Origin: an uncultured Bacillota bacterium
Lineage (GTDB): Bacteria > Bacillota > Clostridia > Lachnospirales > Lachnospiraceae
Direction of reading: 5' to 3'
Assembly (NCBI GenBank): GCA_958352855.1
Contig: CATWQE010000034.1
Span: 1 to 28,209 of the forward strand
Length of the DNA: 28,209 bases
Of the stretch, positions 17,019 through 24,600 are shown piece after piece; position 1 is the stretch's first letter; every line of letters starts with the position of its first letter. The notes beneath the pieces were generated by a model. The model worked only from the letters and a program-made list of their open reading frames with translations. It was not told the DNA's origin and did no database searches. The position numbers and the translations under genes were made by a program.

Positions 17019-18470
17019 ATGGGACTTATGACAGCGCAGGAATATATAGAAAGTCTTAGAAAATTAAAAACAGTGGTGTATTTATTTGGTGAAAGAGTAG
17101 AAAATTTTGTGGATCATCCTATGATTAGACCATCCATTAATTCAGTAGCCATGACTTATGCATTAGCACAAAATCCGGAATATCAAGATTTAATGACAGC
17201 AGCATCCAATCTTACCGGGAAGAGGATTAACCGTTTTTGTCATCTCCATCAAAGTACAGAAGATTTAGTAAAAAAGGTAAAGATGCAAAGGTTACTGGGG
17301 ACAAAGACAGGTTCTTGTTTTCAAAGATGTGTGGGCATGGATGCGTTTAATGCTATTTATTCTACTACTTTTGAAGTGGATGAAAAGTATGGAACTTCCT
17401 ATCATCAGAGATTTTGTGAATATATGAAATATGTTCAGGAGAATGATTTAACTGTTGATGGAGCCATGACAGATCCTAAAGGGAATCGTTCCTTATCTCC
17501 AAGCAAGCAAGAAGATCCGGATTTGTATTTGCATATTGTGGAAAAGAGAGAAGACGGAATCATAGTAACCGGCGCCAAGGCGCATCAGACAGGTGCAGTG
17601 AACTCCCATGAACAGCTTATTATGCCTACAATAGCGATGAAGGAAGAAGATAAAGCTTATGCAGTGTCATTTGCAATTCCTTCTGATGCGAAAGGCATTA
17701 CGATGATTTATGGAAGGCAGTCTTGTGATACCAGAAAGTTGGAAGAAAGAAGCTGCATGGACTGCGGAAATTGCCAATTTGGTGGTCAGGAGGCGTTGGT
17801 GGTATTTGATAAGGTGTTTGTACCATGGGAACGGGTTTTTCTGTGTGAGGAATACGATTTTGCCGGAGTTTTGGTAGAACGGTTTGCAGGTTATCACAGG
17901 CAGAGCTATGGCGGCTGCAAATCTGGTGTAGGGGATGTCCTTATTGGCGCTGCAGCATTGGCGGCAGAATACAACGGGGTAGAAAAAGCATCACATACTA
18001 AAGATAAATTGATTGAGATGATGCATTTAAATGAAACTTTATATTGCTGTGGTATTGCATGTTCAGCAGAAGGAAAGAAAACGGTAGCAGGAAATTATCA
18101 AATAGACAATCTTCTGGCTAATGTATGTAAACAAAATGTAACAAGATTCCCCTATGAAATTGCCAGATTGGCAGAAGATTTGGCAGGGGGGCTGATGGTT
18201 ACTATGCCTTCTGAAAAAGATTTTTATTCTCCAGAAGTAGGGGAATTATGCAGAAAATATTTTAAAGGGAATGGTAAAGTGGATGTCATGGACCGAATGA
18301 AAATTTTGCGTCTTATTGAAAATATGACTCTTGGTACAGCGGCAGTAGGATATCGGACAGAATCATTGCATGGAGCCGGAAGTCCTCAGGCGCAGCGAAT
18401 CATGATTGGAAGACAAGGAGGACTTGAAGAAAAGAAAAAGTTGGCAAAGAATATAGCAGGAATCCAGTAA
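17019..18470 (+). CDS. abfD: 4-hydroxybutyryl-CoA dehydratase / vinylacetyl-CoA isomerase
   Basis: This 483-residue FAD and [4Fe-4S] enzyme belongs to the 4-hydroxyphenylacetate hydroxylase fold family and closely resembles Clostridium aminobutyricum AbfD over its whole length. The cluster ligands known for AbfD (C99, C103, H292, C299) correspond to C100, C104, H293 and C300. The active-site glutamate segment is GGQEALVVFD with E258. AbfD removes the unactivated 3-hydrogen and the 4-hydroxyl of 4-hydroxybutyryl-CoA by ketyl-radical chemistry and gives crotonyl-CoA. Just before the active-site glutamate this protein has C246, C249 and C252 (CMDCGNC), where I recall AbfD having no cysteine. No 4-hydroxybutyrate dehydrogenase or CoA-transferase gene is nearby. 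AAGGAGG precedes the ATG. It is the last gene of the long operon. Confidence 0.94.
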   Translation: MGLMTAQEYIESLRKLKTVVYLFGERVENFVDHPMIRPSINSVAMTYALAQNPEYQDLMTAASNLTGKRINRFCHLHQSTEDLVKKVKMQRLLGTKTGSCFQRCVGMDAFNAIYSTTFEVDEKYGTSYHQRFCEYMKYVQENDLTVDGAMTDPKGNRSLSPSKQEDPDLYLHIVEKREDGIIVTGAKAHQTGAVNSHEQLIMPTIAMKEEDKAYAVSFAIPSDAKGITMIYGRQSCDTRKLEERSCMDCGNCQFGGQEALVVFDKVFVPWERVFLCEEYDFAGVLVERFAGYHRQSYGGCKSGVGDVLIGAAALAAEYNGVEKASHTKDKLIEMMHLNETLYCCGIACSAEGKKTVAGNYQIDNLLANVCKQNVTRFPYEIARLAEDLAGGLMVTMPSEKDFYSPEVGELCRKYFKGNGKVDVMDRMKILRLIENMTLGTAAVGYRTESLHGAGSPQAQRIMIGRQGGLEEKKKLAKNIAGIQ

Positions 18471-18539
18471 AGCAGTGGAAAAAACAACTAATATGGGGGA
18501 ATAGATATCAAATTTATGGAATTATTTGGGAAAATAGGA

Positions 18540-18545
18540 TATAAT
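18540..18545 (+). promoter_or_regulatory. Possible -10 element for the GntR gene
   Basis: TATAAT lies 41 bases upstream of the GTG start in the 116-base gap after abfD. The expected -35 window (18517-18522, TGGAAT) is a poor match, so this is a weak call. No terminator stem is visible in the gap, and read-through from abfD is possible. Confidence 0.3.
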
Positions 18546-18586
18546 GATACTATCTAAAATTACTTGAAACAGAAAGGGAGAGTATT

Positions 18587-19228
18587 GTGCAAAAGAATAC
18601 CGTGCTTACAGAAAATGCATATAATTATATACTCAATCAAATTCTGGAGGGACAAATTAAACCAGGAGAGAGAATTCGTGAAGATATTATAGCTGAGCAG
18701 ATGGGGACTAGTAGAACGCCTGTAAGAGAAGCTGTAAATCAACTGTGTCAAAATGGATTTATTAATTATGTAAAAAGAAAAGGATTGTATTGTGTACAAC
18801 CTACGAAGGCTGAATTAATAGATTTATTGGAATTAAGACAGGTTTTGGAAGGATTTTGTTATATCAAATGTGTAGAGAGAGCTTCACAAGTAGACATTCA
18901 GAGATTATACGACCATATTGATAAATTTCGGAAGCTATCTAGGGAAGAACAAATAAAAGAACATACACATTATGATGTAGAGTTCCATTTAATGGCGGCA
19001 GATATTTCAAAGTCCAGAAGATTGATTAAATATATCAATGAGGTAGAAACATTATCATTGATTGTGCGGAAAAATTTAAAGGATTCTAAGAGAATAGAAG
19101 AGGTCATTGATTTGTCCTGGATTCTTCATCGTAATATTGTGAAAGCAATTGAAGAAAAAGATATTAAAACAATTGAAGAAAATAATTACGAACATATAAA
19201 ATTAATGAAAGATACACAGTTATTGTAA
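18587..19228 (+). CDS. GntR-family regulator with FCD ligand domain
   Basis: This 213-residue FadR-subfamily transcription factor has an N-terminal winged helix (about 5-70) with the recognition region AEQMGTSRTPVREAVNQL. The C-terminal all-helical FCD domain (about 75-210) has metal and ligand residues D130, H134, H181 and H203, the usual Asp/His set that holds a carboxylate ligand. Such regulators commonly sense sugar acids or other organic acids. The start is GTG at 18587, preceded by AAAGGGAGAG. It sits between the sugar-acid/AbfD operon and the thiolase operon, ends in its own terminator, and is a candidate regulator of both. A sugar acid or short hydroxy acid effector is inferred from context only. 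Confidence 0.92.
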   Translation: MQKNTVLTENAYNYILNQILEGQIKPGERIREDIIAEQMGTSRTPVREAVNQLCQNGFINYVKRKGLYCVQPTKAELIDLLELRQVLEGFCYIKCVERASQVDIQRLYDHIDKFRKLSREEQIKEHTHYDVEFHLMAADISKSRRLIKYINEVETLSLIVRKNLKDSKRIEEVIDLSWILHRNIVKAIEEKDIKTIEENNYEHIKLMKDTQLL

Positions 19229-19249
19229 ATTTGTATGCTAAATAAAAAG

Positions 19250-19283
19250 GGGACTGTAGATAACAAGCAGTCCCTGTTCTTAA
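19250..19283 (+). terminator. Rho-independent terminator after the GntR gene
   Basis: GGGACTG (19250-19256) and CAGTCCC (19268-19274) form a 7-bp GC-rich stem with an 11-base loop, followed by TGTTCTT. It begins 21 bases after the stop codon. The U-tract is short, so termination may be incomplete. Confidence 0.65.
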
Positions 19284-19409
19284 AACATTTTCCCCAATAT
19301 ATTCCATAGAAAAGATTAAGAGAAAATCGGATATTGTGTTGAGTTGTTCTGAAACAAAAGTATTCAGGCTTATAAAGTACGTTTGAAATTTGGAAAGGAT
19401 GAAGGGAGA

Positions 19410-20612
19410 ATGGAAATACAAACAGAAAGAAAAGATAGAATTGTGCTGGCAGGAGCATGTCGCACTCCAATTGGCATTATGGGAGGAGCATTGAGTAATA
19501 TACCGGCATCGGACTTGGGGGCAGTGGTAATTAAAGAGGCGTTATATCGAAGCGGTGTTCCAAAAAACTCTGTGGATCAGGTGTATATGGGATGTGTCAT
19601 ACAGGCAGGACAGGGGCAGAATGTGGCTCGCCAGGCAGCGGTGAAGGCAGGAATTCCAGTGGAGGTTCCGGCAGTAACAGTCAATGTGGTATGTGGTTCA
19701 GGATTAAATTGTGTCAATCAGGCGGCAGAGATGATTCTGGCAGGAGATGCGGAGATTGTAGTGGCAGGTGGAATGGAAAATATGTCTATGTCTCCTTATG
19801 CAGTGTCTCAGGGAAGATATGGATATCGTATGGGAAATGGAACTTTAGTAGATACCATGGTAAATGATGCTCTTACAGATGCTTTCTATCAATATCATAT
19901 GGGAGTAACAGCAGAGAATATTGCAGAAAAGTGGAATATTACCAGAGAAGAGCAAGATAATTTTGCTATACAGAGCCAGAGAAAAGCTACCATAGCAAGA
20001 GCAGAAGGTCGTTTTGAAAAGGAAATCGTGCCGATAGAAGTAAAGAGAAAAAAAGAAACGTTGATTGTTCGAGAGGATGAAGGAATTCGCCCAGATACTA
20101 CAATAGAAAAGATTTCAAAGCTTCGTCCTGCTTTTAAAGAACATGGGACTGTGACAGCCGCAAATTCTTCAGGAATTAATGACGGTGCAGCAGCAGTAGT
20201 AGTAATGAGTGAGAAAAAAGCAAGGGAGTTGGAAGTTACACCAATGGCCTTTTGGAAAGGAGGAGCTCTGGCAGGGGTAGATCCGGCTATTATGGGAATT
20301 GGTCCTGTAGTAGCCACAAAAAAAGTTTTGGAAAGAACAGGATATAAAATCGAGGATTTTGATTTGGTAGAGGCGAATGAGGCATTTGCAGCACAAGCAT
20401 TAGCTGTTTCCAGAGAATTACATTTAAATGAAGAAAAATTAAATGTAAATGGTGGTGCTGTAGCTTTAGGCCATCCTGTTGGTGCTTCCGGCTGTAGAAT
20501 CTTAGTTACGTTACTGTACGAAATGGAGCGTAGAAATGTCAAAAAAGGTTTAGCAACACTCTGTATAGGTGGAGGAATGGGTTGTGCCTTAGCTGTAGAC
20601 AGGGAAGTATAA
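19410..20612 (+). CDS. thlA: Acetyl-CoA acetyltransferase (thiolase)
   Basis: This 400-residue biosynthetic-type thiolase condenses two acetyl-CoA to acetoacetyl-CoA or cleaves it in reverse. All catalytic residues are present: C95 in NVVCGSG (acyl carrier), H355 in ALGHPVGASG and C385 in CIGGGMG; NEAF at 323-326 completes the pocket. The start is placed at ATG 19410, with GGAAAGGAT about 10 bases upstream; a TTG at 19383 would add nine residues and lacks a ribosome site. It heads a tight three-gene operon with crotonase and 3-hydroxybutyryl-CoA dehydrogenase. The 127 bases between the GntR terminator and this start must hold its promoter, but no convincing -35/-10 pair is seen. Confidence 0.94.
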   Translation: MEIQTERKDRIVLAGACRTPIGIMGGALSNIPASDLGAVVIKEALYRSGVPKNSVDQVYMGCVIQAGQGQNVARQAAVKAGIPVEVPAVTVNVVCGSGLNCVNQAAEMILAGDAEIVVAGGMENMSMSPYAVSQGRYGYRMGNGTLVDTMVNDALTDAFYQYHMGVTAENIAEKWNITREEQDNFAIQSQRKATIARAEGRFEKEIVPIEVKRKKETLIVREDEGIRPDTTIEKISKLRPAFKEHGTVTAANSSGINDGAAAVVVMSEKKARELEVTPMAFWKGGALAGVDPAIMGIGPVVATKKVLERTGYKIEDFDLVEANEAFAAQALAVSRELHLNEEKLNVNGGAVALGHPVGASGCRILVTLLYEMERRNVKKGLATLCIGGGMGCALAVDREV

Positions 20613-20621
20613 GGTGATAAA

Positions 20622-21398
20622 ATGGACTATGTTATTTACGAGGAAAAGAAAAATATAGCTATCATTACTATTTTTCGTCCCAAGGCATTAAATGCTTTGA
20701 ATACAAGAGTGTTGGGAGAATTAGAGCAAGTTGTGGATTCTATAGATAAAGATAAAATTCGTTGTGTTATTCTTACAGGTGCAGGTAAAAGAGCGTTTGT
20801 TGCAGGGGCTGATATTGAGGAAATGAGTAATTTATCAATAGAAGAAGCGAAGGTGTTTGCAAAAAAAGGAAATAGAGTGTTTCAGAAAATAGAGACAACT
20901 CCTATTCCTTTTATTGCAGCTGTAAATGGATTTGCTCTTGGAGGTGGATGTGAGCTTGCTATGAGCTGTGATATACGAATTTGTTCTGAGACAGCAGTGT
21001 TTGGGCAGCCAGAAGTAGGTTTGGGGATTACTCCGGGGTTTGGAGGAACACAAAGACTAGCCAGATTAATTGGTGTTTCAAAAGCCAAGGAGCTTCTCTA
21101 TACAGCCAGGAATATTAGAGCAGATGAGGCGTATAGAATTGGCCTGGTAAATGGAGTCTACCCTGTAGAAGAACTTATGACAGCAGCATGGGACATGGCA
21201 AATATGATTGTCCAAAATGCGCCTATAGCTGTCCAAAATTGTAAAAGATCAGTAAACCTAGGTATAGAAAAATCTATGGAGGAAGCACTGGAACTGGAAA
21301 ACCAGTTCTTTGGCAACTGTTTTGCTACACATGATCAAAAAGAAGGTATGAGGGCATTTCTGGAAAAAAGAAAAGAAAAAGTCTTTTTAAACAGGTAA
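20622..21398 (+). CDS. crt: Enoyl-CoA hydratase (crotonase)
   Basis: This 258-residue crotonase interconverts crotonyl-CoA and 3-hydroxybutyryl-CoA. The oxyanion-hole segments are GKRAFVAGADI (near 55-65) and AAVNGFALGGG. The two catalytic glutamates are E111 (GGGCELAMSCD) and E131 (FGQPEVGLG), spaced by 20 residues exactly as in rat mitochondrial enoyl-CoA hydratase (E144, E164). PGFGGTQRLARLIG follows as usual. Length is normal. It starts 9 bases after the thiolase stop and is followed by hbd. Together with AbfD from the upstream operon it could take crotonyl-CoA toward acetoacetyl-CoA. Confidence 0.94.
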   Translation: MDYVIYEEKKNIAIITIFRPKALNALNTRVLGELEQVVDSIDKDKIRCVILTGAGKRAFVAGADIEEMSNLSIEEAKVFAKKGNRVFQKIETTPIPFIAAVNGFALGGGCELAMSCDIRICSETAVFGQPEVGLGITPGFGGTQRLARLIGVSKAKELLYTARNIRADEAYRIGLVNGVYPVEELMTAAWDMANMIVQNAPIAVQNCKRSVNLGIEKSMEEALELENQFFGNCFATHDQKEGMRAFLEKRKEKVFLNR

Positions 21399-21413
21399 GA
21401 AAGAAGGGTGTAT

Positions 21414-22250
21414 ATGAAAATAGGAATCATAGGGGCAGGTACTATGGGGGTTGGAATTGCACAGGCATTTGCACAGGTAGAAGGATATGAAGTATGCCTA
21501 TGTGATTTGAATATAGAGTTAGCTCAAAGGGGAAAACAAAAAATTAAGCAAGCATTGGAACATATAGTACATAAAGGGAAAATAACGGAAGAAACGATGC
21601 AGAATATTCTTTCTCGTATTGTTGTAGGAGTAAAAGAGGATTGTGGAAATTGTAATCTTATTCTTGAAGCGGCTGTGGAAAATTTGAAAATTAAACAAGA
21701 GACATTTCGAGAATTAGATAATATCTGTCCAGAAAACTGCATTTTTACAACCAATACTTCATCTCTTTCTATTACTGAAATTGGCTCTGGAATTGGGCGT
21801 CCTGTTATAGGAATGCATTTTTTTAATCCGGCACCAGTCATGAAGTTGGTAGAAATAATACAAGGTCTTGATACACCTAGAGAACAGGTAGAGAACTTAA
21901 AAGAAATTGTCAAGGACATGGGTAAAGTGCCAGTGGAGGTGAAAGATAGCGCAGGGTTTGTAGTTAATAGAATGTTGATACCATTAATTAATGAAGCTGT
22001 TGGAATTTATGCAGAGGGCATAGCCAGTGTAGAAGATATTGATACAGCCATGAAACTTGGAGCCAATCATCCAATGGGTCCGTTAGCTTTAGGTGATTTA
22101 GTGGGATTAGATGTAGTTCTGGCTATTATGGAAGTTTTACAGATGGAAACAGGAGACACGAAATACCGTCCTCATCCCTATTTACGGAAAATGGTAAGGG
22201 GAGGAAAATTGGGGAAAAAGACAGGAGAAGGATTTTATAAATATCTTTAA
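21414..22250 (+). CDS. hbd: 3-hydroxybutyryl-CoA dehydrogenase
   Basis: This 278-residue NAD(P)-dependent dehydrogenase interconverts 3-hydroxybutyryl-CoA and acetoacetyl-CoA. The Rossmann loop is GAGTMG at 7-12, the catalytic histidine is H135 in GMHFFNPAPVMKLVE, and S116 in TNTSSLS is the expected substrate contact. The C-terminal helical domain carries GFVVNRMLIPLINEA and ends KKTGEGFYKY, as in clostridial Hbd. The start at 21414 is 6 bases after AGAAGGG; a GTG at 21408 is on the edge of that site. It is the last gene of the operon, with a strong terminator right after it, so bcd and etfAB are not part of this unit. Confidence 0.94.
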   Translation: MKIGIIGAGTMGVGIAQAFAQVEGYEVCLCDLNIELAQRGKQKIKQALEHIVHKGKITEETMQNILSRIVVGVKEDCGNCNLILEAAVENLKIKQETFRELDNICPENCIFTTNTSSLSITEIGSGIGRPVIGMHFFNPAPVMKLVEIIQGLDTPREQVENLKEIVKDMGKVPVEVKDSAGFVVNRMLIPLINEAVGIYAEGIASVEDIDTAMKLGANHPMGPLALGDLVGLDVVLAIMEVLQMETGDTKYRPHPYLRKMVRGGKLGKKTGEGFYKYL

Positions 22251-22255
22251 AAAGC

Positions 22256-22305
22256 ACACCTATTCTCTGAGAAAATGTTTTCAGAAGGATAGGTGTATTT
22301 CTTTT
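22256..22305 (+). terminator. Strong terminator after hbd
   Basis: ACACCTATTC (22256-22265) pairs with GGATAGGTGT (22287-22296). Between them TCTGAGAAAA and TTTTCAGA continue the stem almost to a two-base loop with one bulge. The tail is ATTTCTTTT. It begins 6 bases after the hbd stop codon. Confidence 0.85.
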
Positions 22306-22418
22306 GTGCGCAAAACCAGAACTAATTTGATAGCAGTTTATAGGTTTAAGGTTTCAAAAAAGGAACTTTAGTCTAAATAATAAATTCCCGCATATAGTTT
22401 AGAGATAACGTATTATAT

Positions 22419-22444
22419 GGAACCGCGCAAAATGCGCCGATTCC
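22419..22444 (+). promoter_or_regulatory. Leader hairpin upstream of the hypothetical gene
   Basis: GCGCA (22425-22429) and TGCGC (22433-22437) form a perfect GC-rich stem with an AAA loop, extended by GGAA/TTCC after a small internal loop. It ends 15 bases before the ATG at 22460, next to the AGAGGG ribosome site (22451-22456). It could be a DNA-binding palindrome or an RNA structure affecting translation. Confidence 0.45.
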
Positions 22445-22459
22445 AAAGAAAGAGGGATT

Positions 22460-23461
22460 ATGGCAGGATATCGCAGATTTATAGCTTATGTATATGAATA
22501 TCCAGATGGAAAAAAAGGAAATGGAAAAGGCTTTATCAAGGTGGAATCCAGAGATGGCACATGCAGAATGCAGTACAGGCTGGCAGGAGTTTGCAGTGGT
22601 ATTCCCATGCCAACGAAAATTTATGGATATGTAAGGGAAAATCAAGCTTGCAAGGGGATTTTACTGGGAACCTGTGACCTTGCAGGGGATAGTATCCGTT
22701 TTGAACAGGAAATGGATTCGGAACATATGGGAGACAGTTCCTATTCCCTGGAAGATTTATGTGGTCTGATTTTGAGAACAGATTCTGGGGTTTTCTATGG
22801 AAGCGGGTGGGATGATAAGCCTATTCAGTTACAGGAAATAATTCTGCAGGAGGAAGGAAGAATGCAGGCAGCAGAACAGAAAAGTGTTCCAAAAGAAGAA
22901 ATAGAAACAGAGCCACAATCAGAAATGGAATCTATAGACGAGCAGAACGCCATCAGAGATTCAAGGCAAGAACAAAGAGAAGCAGAAGAAATAAAAGAGG
23001 TAGAAGAAGTGCAGCAGCAGCCTGCACCTACAATTCCAACAGCAGAAGAACCTTTTGTTCAAGAACCAGCAAAGGAAAGTGTGGAGGAGGAACCGTTTAG
23101 GCCTGTTATGGAGCAGGAGGAGGTGTTTTTTTGTGACAATAGTTTCTCTAATTGCAGGAAACTAACCAGAGAGGATTTCGGGCTGCTTAACAGAAAAGAC
23201 CAGGGTTTGTTTTATAACAATTTTCTGCGCCATGGGTATGGAAAATTTGGGTATGTGATTCTTGCCAGAAGGGAAGAGGATGGAGCCTACATATTGGGAA
23301 TTCCGGGATTTTATGAACGCCAGGAAGCGCTTATGGCAAATATGTTCGGCTTTCCGTATTTTAAAGAAACAGGAGGCGGTTCCAGGCAGAATCAGCAGTT
23401 TGGGTATTGGTACCGTTTTATTGAAAAGCCGAATGTGGAAGCCATGGAAACAACAGATTAA
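22460..23461 (+). CDS. Hypothetical two-domain protein
   Basis: I do not recognise a function for this 333-residue protein; it has the look of a Lachnospiraceae-restricted conserved family. Residues 1-125 form one compact domain starting GYRRFIAYVYEYPDGKKG, rich in beta-strand patterns and ending in SGWDDKPIQL. Residues about 130-220 are a low-complexity Glu/Gln/Pro linker. Residues about 225-333 form a second domain with CRKLTREDFGLLNRKDQGLF, YGYVILARR-like strands and repeated aromatic residues (FGFPYFKE, FGYWYRFIEK). There is no signal peptide or membrane helix, so it is probably cytoplasmic. AGAGGG precedes the ATG. It is monocistronic, between the hbd terminator and the promoter of the Rpn gene. 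Confidence 0.85.
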   Translation: MAGYRRFIAYVYEYPDGKKGNGKGFIKVESRDGTCRMQYRLAGVCSGIPMPTKIYGYVRENQACKGILLGTCDLAGDSIRFEQEMDSEHMGDSSYSLEDLCGLILRTDSGVFYGSGWDDKPIQLQEIILQEEGRMQAAEQKSVPKEEIETEPQSEMESIDEQNAIRDSRQEQREAEEIKEVEEVQQQPAPTIPTAEEPFVQEPAKESVEEEPFRPVMEQEEVFFCDNSFSNCRKLTREDFGLLNRKDQGLFYNNFLRHGYGKFGYVILARREEDGAYILGIPGFYERQEALMANMFGFPYFKETGGGSRQNQQFGYWYRFIEKPNVEAMETTD

Positions 23462-23482
23462 AAAATGTTTTCATAGATTCGT

Positions 23483-23513
23483 TTGAAAAAATAAAGAAAA
23501 TAGACGGTATACT
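23483..23513 (+). promoter_or_regulatory. Promoter for the Rpn-family gene
   Basis: TTGAAA (23483-23488) and TATACT (23508-23513) are separated by 19 bases, somewhat long for a sigma-A promoter. A second TATACT occurs at 23531-23536 within a repeated T-rich stretch and lacks a -35. Either could serve the gene starting at 23576. Confidence 0.5.
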
Positions 23514-23575
23514 TTTTCATTTTTTCATGATATACTTTGCTTACAGGATTCCTCTGTCAAGACGGAGGAGCGAAT

Positions 23576-24412
23576 ATGTCAGAACAAAAATTTCAAAATC
23601 TTACTATTAAAAATAACTTTATGTTTGGCGCAGTCATGGCAGAGCCGGAAAACTGTAAAGGAGTTGTGGAATTAGTACTTGGAATGCAAATAGATCATGT
23701 GGAAGTGAGCAGGGAAAAGAGCATGGTTTATCATCCAGAGTATAAAGGTGTCCGTCTGGACGTGTATGCAAAAGATGAAAAGAATACAAGGTACAATATA
23801 GAAATGCAGGTAGCTAGAAAACCTGCGCTTGGCAGACGTAGCCGCTATTATCAGAGTCAGATGGATATGGAGATGCTTTTGGCGGGGCATGAATATAAGG
23901 AACTGCCTAACAGTTATGTTATCTTTATCTGTGATTTTGACCCATTTGGAAAAGGTAAATATCGCTACACTTTCCAGTCAAAATGTAAGGAGAATACAGA
24001 GGTAGAACTGGAAGATGGGCGTTGTATTGTATTTCTGAATACGTATGGGGAGAATGAGGAGGAGGTTCCAAAAGAACTGGTGAGTTTTCTGAAATTTGTA
24101 AAGGCAAATCTGGAGGAGAGTCAGGAAGATTTTCAAGATCCCTTTGTAAAGCGTCTTCAGGAATCTATTTGCTGGATTAAGAGCAATCGTGAAATGGAGG
24201 AACGCTTTATGATTTTTGAGGAAATGATGAGGGACGAAAGAGAAGCTGGAAAGTTAGAAGGAAAATTAGAAGGCCAGATGGAAGCAAAACAGAATACTGC
24301 TTTAAATATGCACCAAAAAGGCTATACAGATGAAGCAATTGCAGAAGTACTGGAAATGGATGCGCAAAGTATCCGGAAATGGATTTCCGAAGCAGAACCT
24401 GCAACAAAGTAA
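23576..24412 (+). CDS. Rpn-family PD-(D/E)XK nuclease / putative transposase
   Basis: This 278-residue protein belongs to the Rpn (recombination-promoting nuclease, PDDEXK transposase-like) family. The nuclease core is visible as D62 in VRLDVYAKD and E76-x-Q78 in YNIEMQVARK. The opening FQNLTIKNNFMFGAVMAEP is typical of family N-termini. A Lys/Glu/Gly-rich segment (GKLEGKLEGQ) near residue 225 leads into a C-terminal helix-turn-helix-like part (GYTDEAIAEVLEMDAQSIRKWI). The start at 23576 follows GGAGGAG (23564-23570). Rpn proteins are metal-dependent DNA nucleases proposed to act in recombination or phage response; they often occur alone, as here. No terminal inverted repeats are seen around it, so it is not part of an obvious insertion sequence. 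Confidence 0.88.
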   Translation: MSEQKFQNLTIKNNFMFGAVMAEPENCKGVVELVLGMQIDHVEVSREKSMVYHPEYKGVRLDVYAKDEKNTRYNIEMQVARKPALGRRSRYYQSQMDMEMLLAGHEYKELPNSYVIFICDFDPFGKGKYRYTFQSKCKENTEVELEDGRCIVFLNTYGENEEEVPKELVSFLKFVKANLEESQEDFQDPFVKRLQESICWIKSNREMEERFMIFEEMMRDEREAGKLEGKLEGQMEAKQNTALNMHQKGYTDEAIAEVLEMDAQSIRKWISEAEPATK

Positions 24413-24442
24413 TTACAATCAAGTATCTAATAAATCTATACA

Positions 24443-24476
24443 TTCCCGGAAATTGTAAAAATACAATTTTCGGGAA
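24443..24476 (+). terminator. Long stem-loop after the Rpn gene
   Basis: TTCCCGGAAATTGTA (24443-24457) pairs with TACAATTTTCGGGAA (24462-24476) over 15 positions with one G-T wobble and a 4-base A loop. It starts 31 bases past the Rpn stop codon. No T-run follows, so it may act as a 3' end-protecting structure, or terminate poorly. The rest of the gap to the tRNA promoter shows nothing I can name. Confidence 0.55.
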
Positions 24477-24600
24477 CAGACTTAAAATCAAGCCGATTCA
24501 GGCAAAGAAACTCAAGGAAATATAAAAATTCAGAGGAATCCTGTACATTAAGGAGAGTTTTTGTTGATGAAACAGTGGTGAGTTTTGACATAATTTCCAC

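Noticed and set aside
19895..20542. 215-codon reverse-strand open frame inside the thiolase gene
   Set aside because: The thiolase on the forward strand has all catalytic residues; the reverse frame gives a low-complexity Ser/Ala/Phe-rich product typical of an antisense shadow.
23576..24412. Rpn-family gene as part of an insertion sequence
   Set aside because: No flanking terminal inverted repeats or target-site duplication are visible; these genes usually stand alone.
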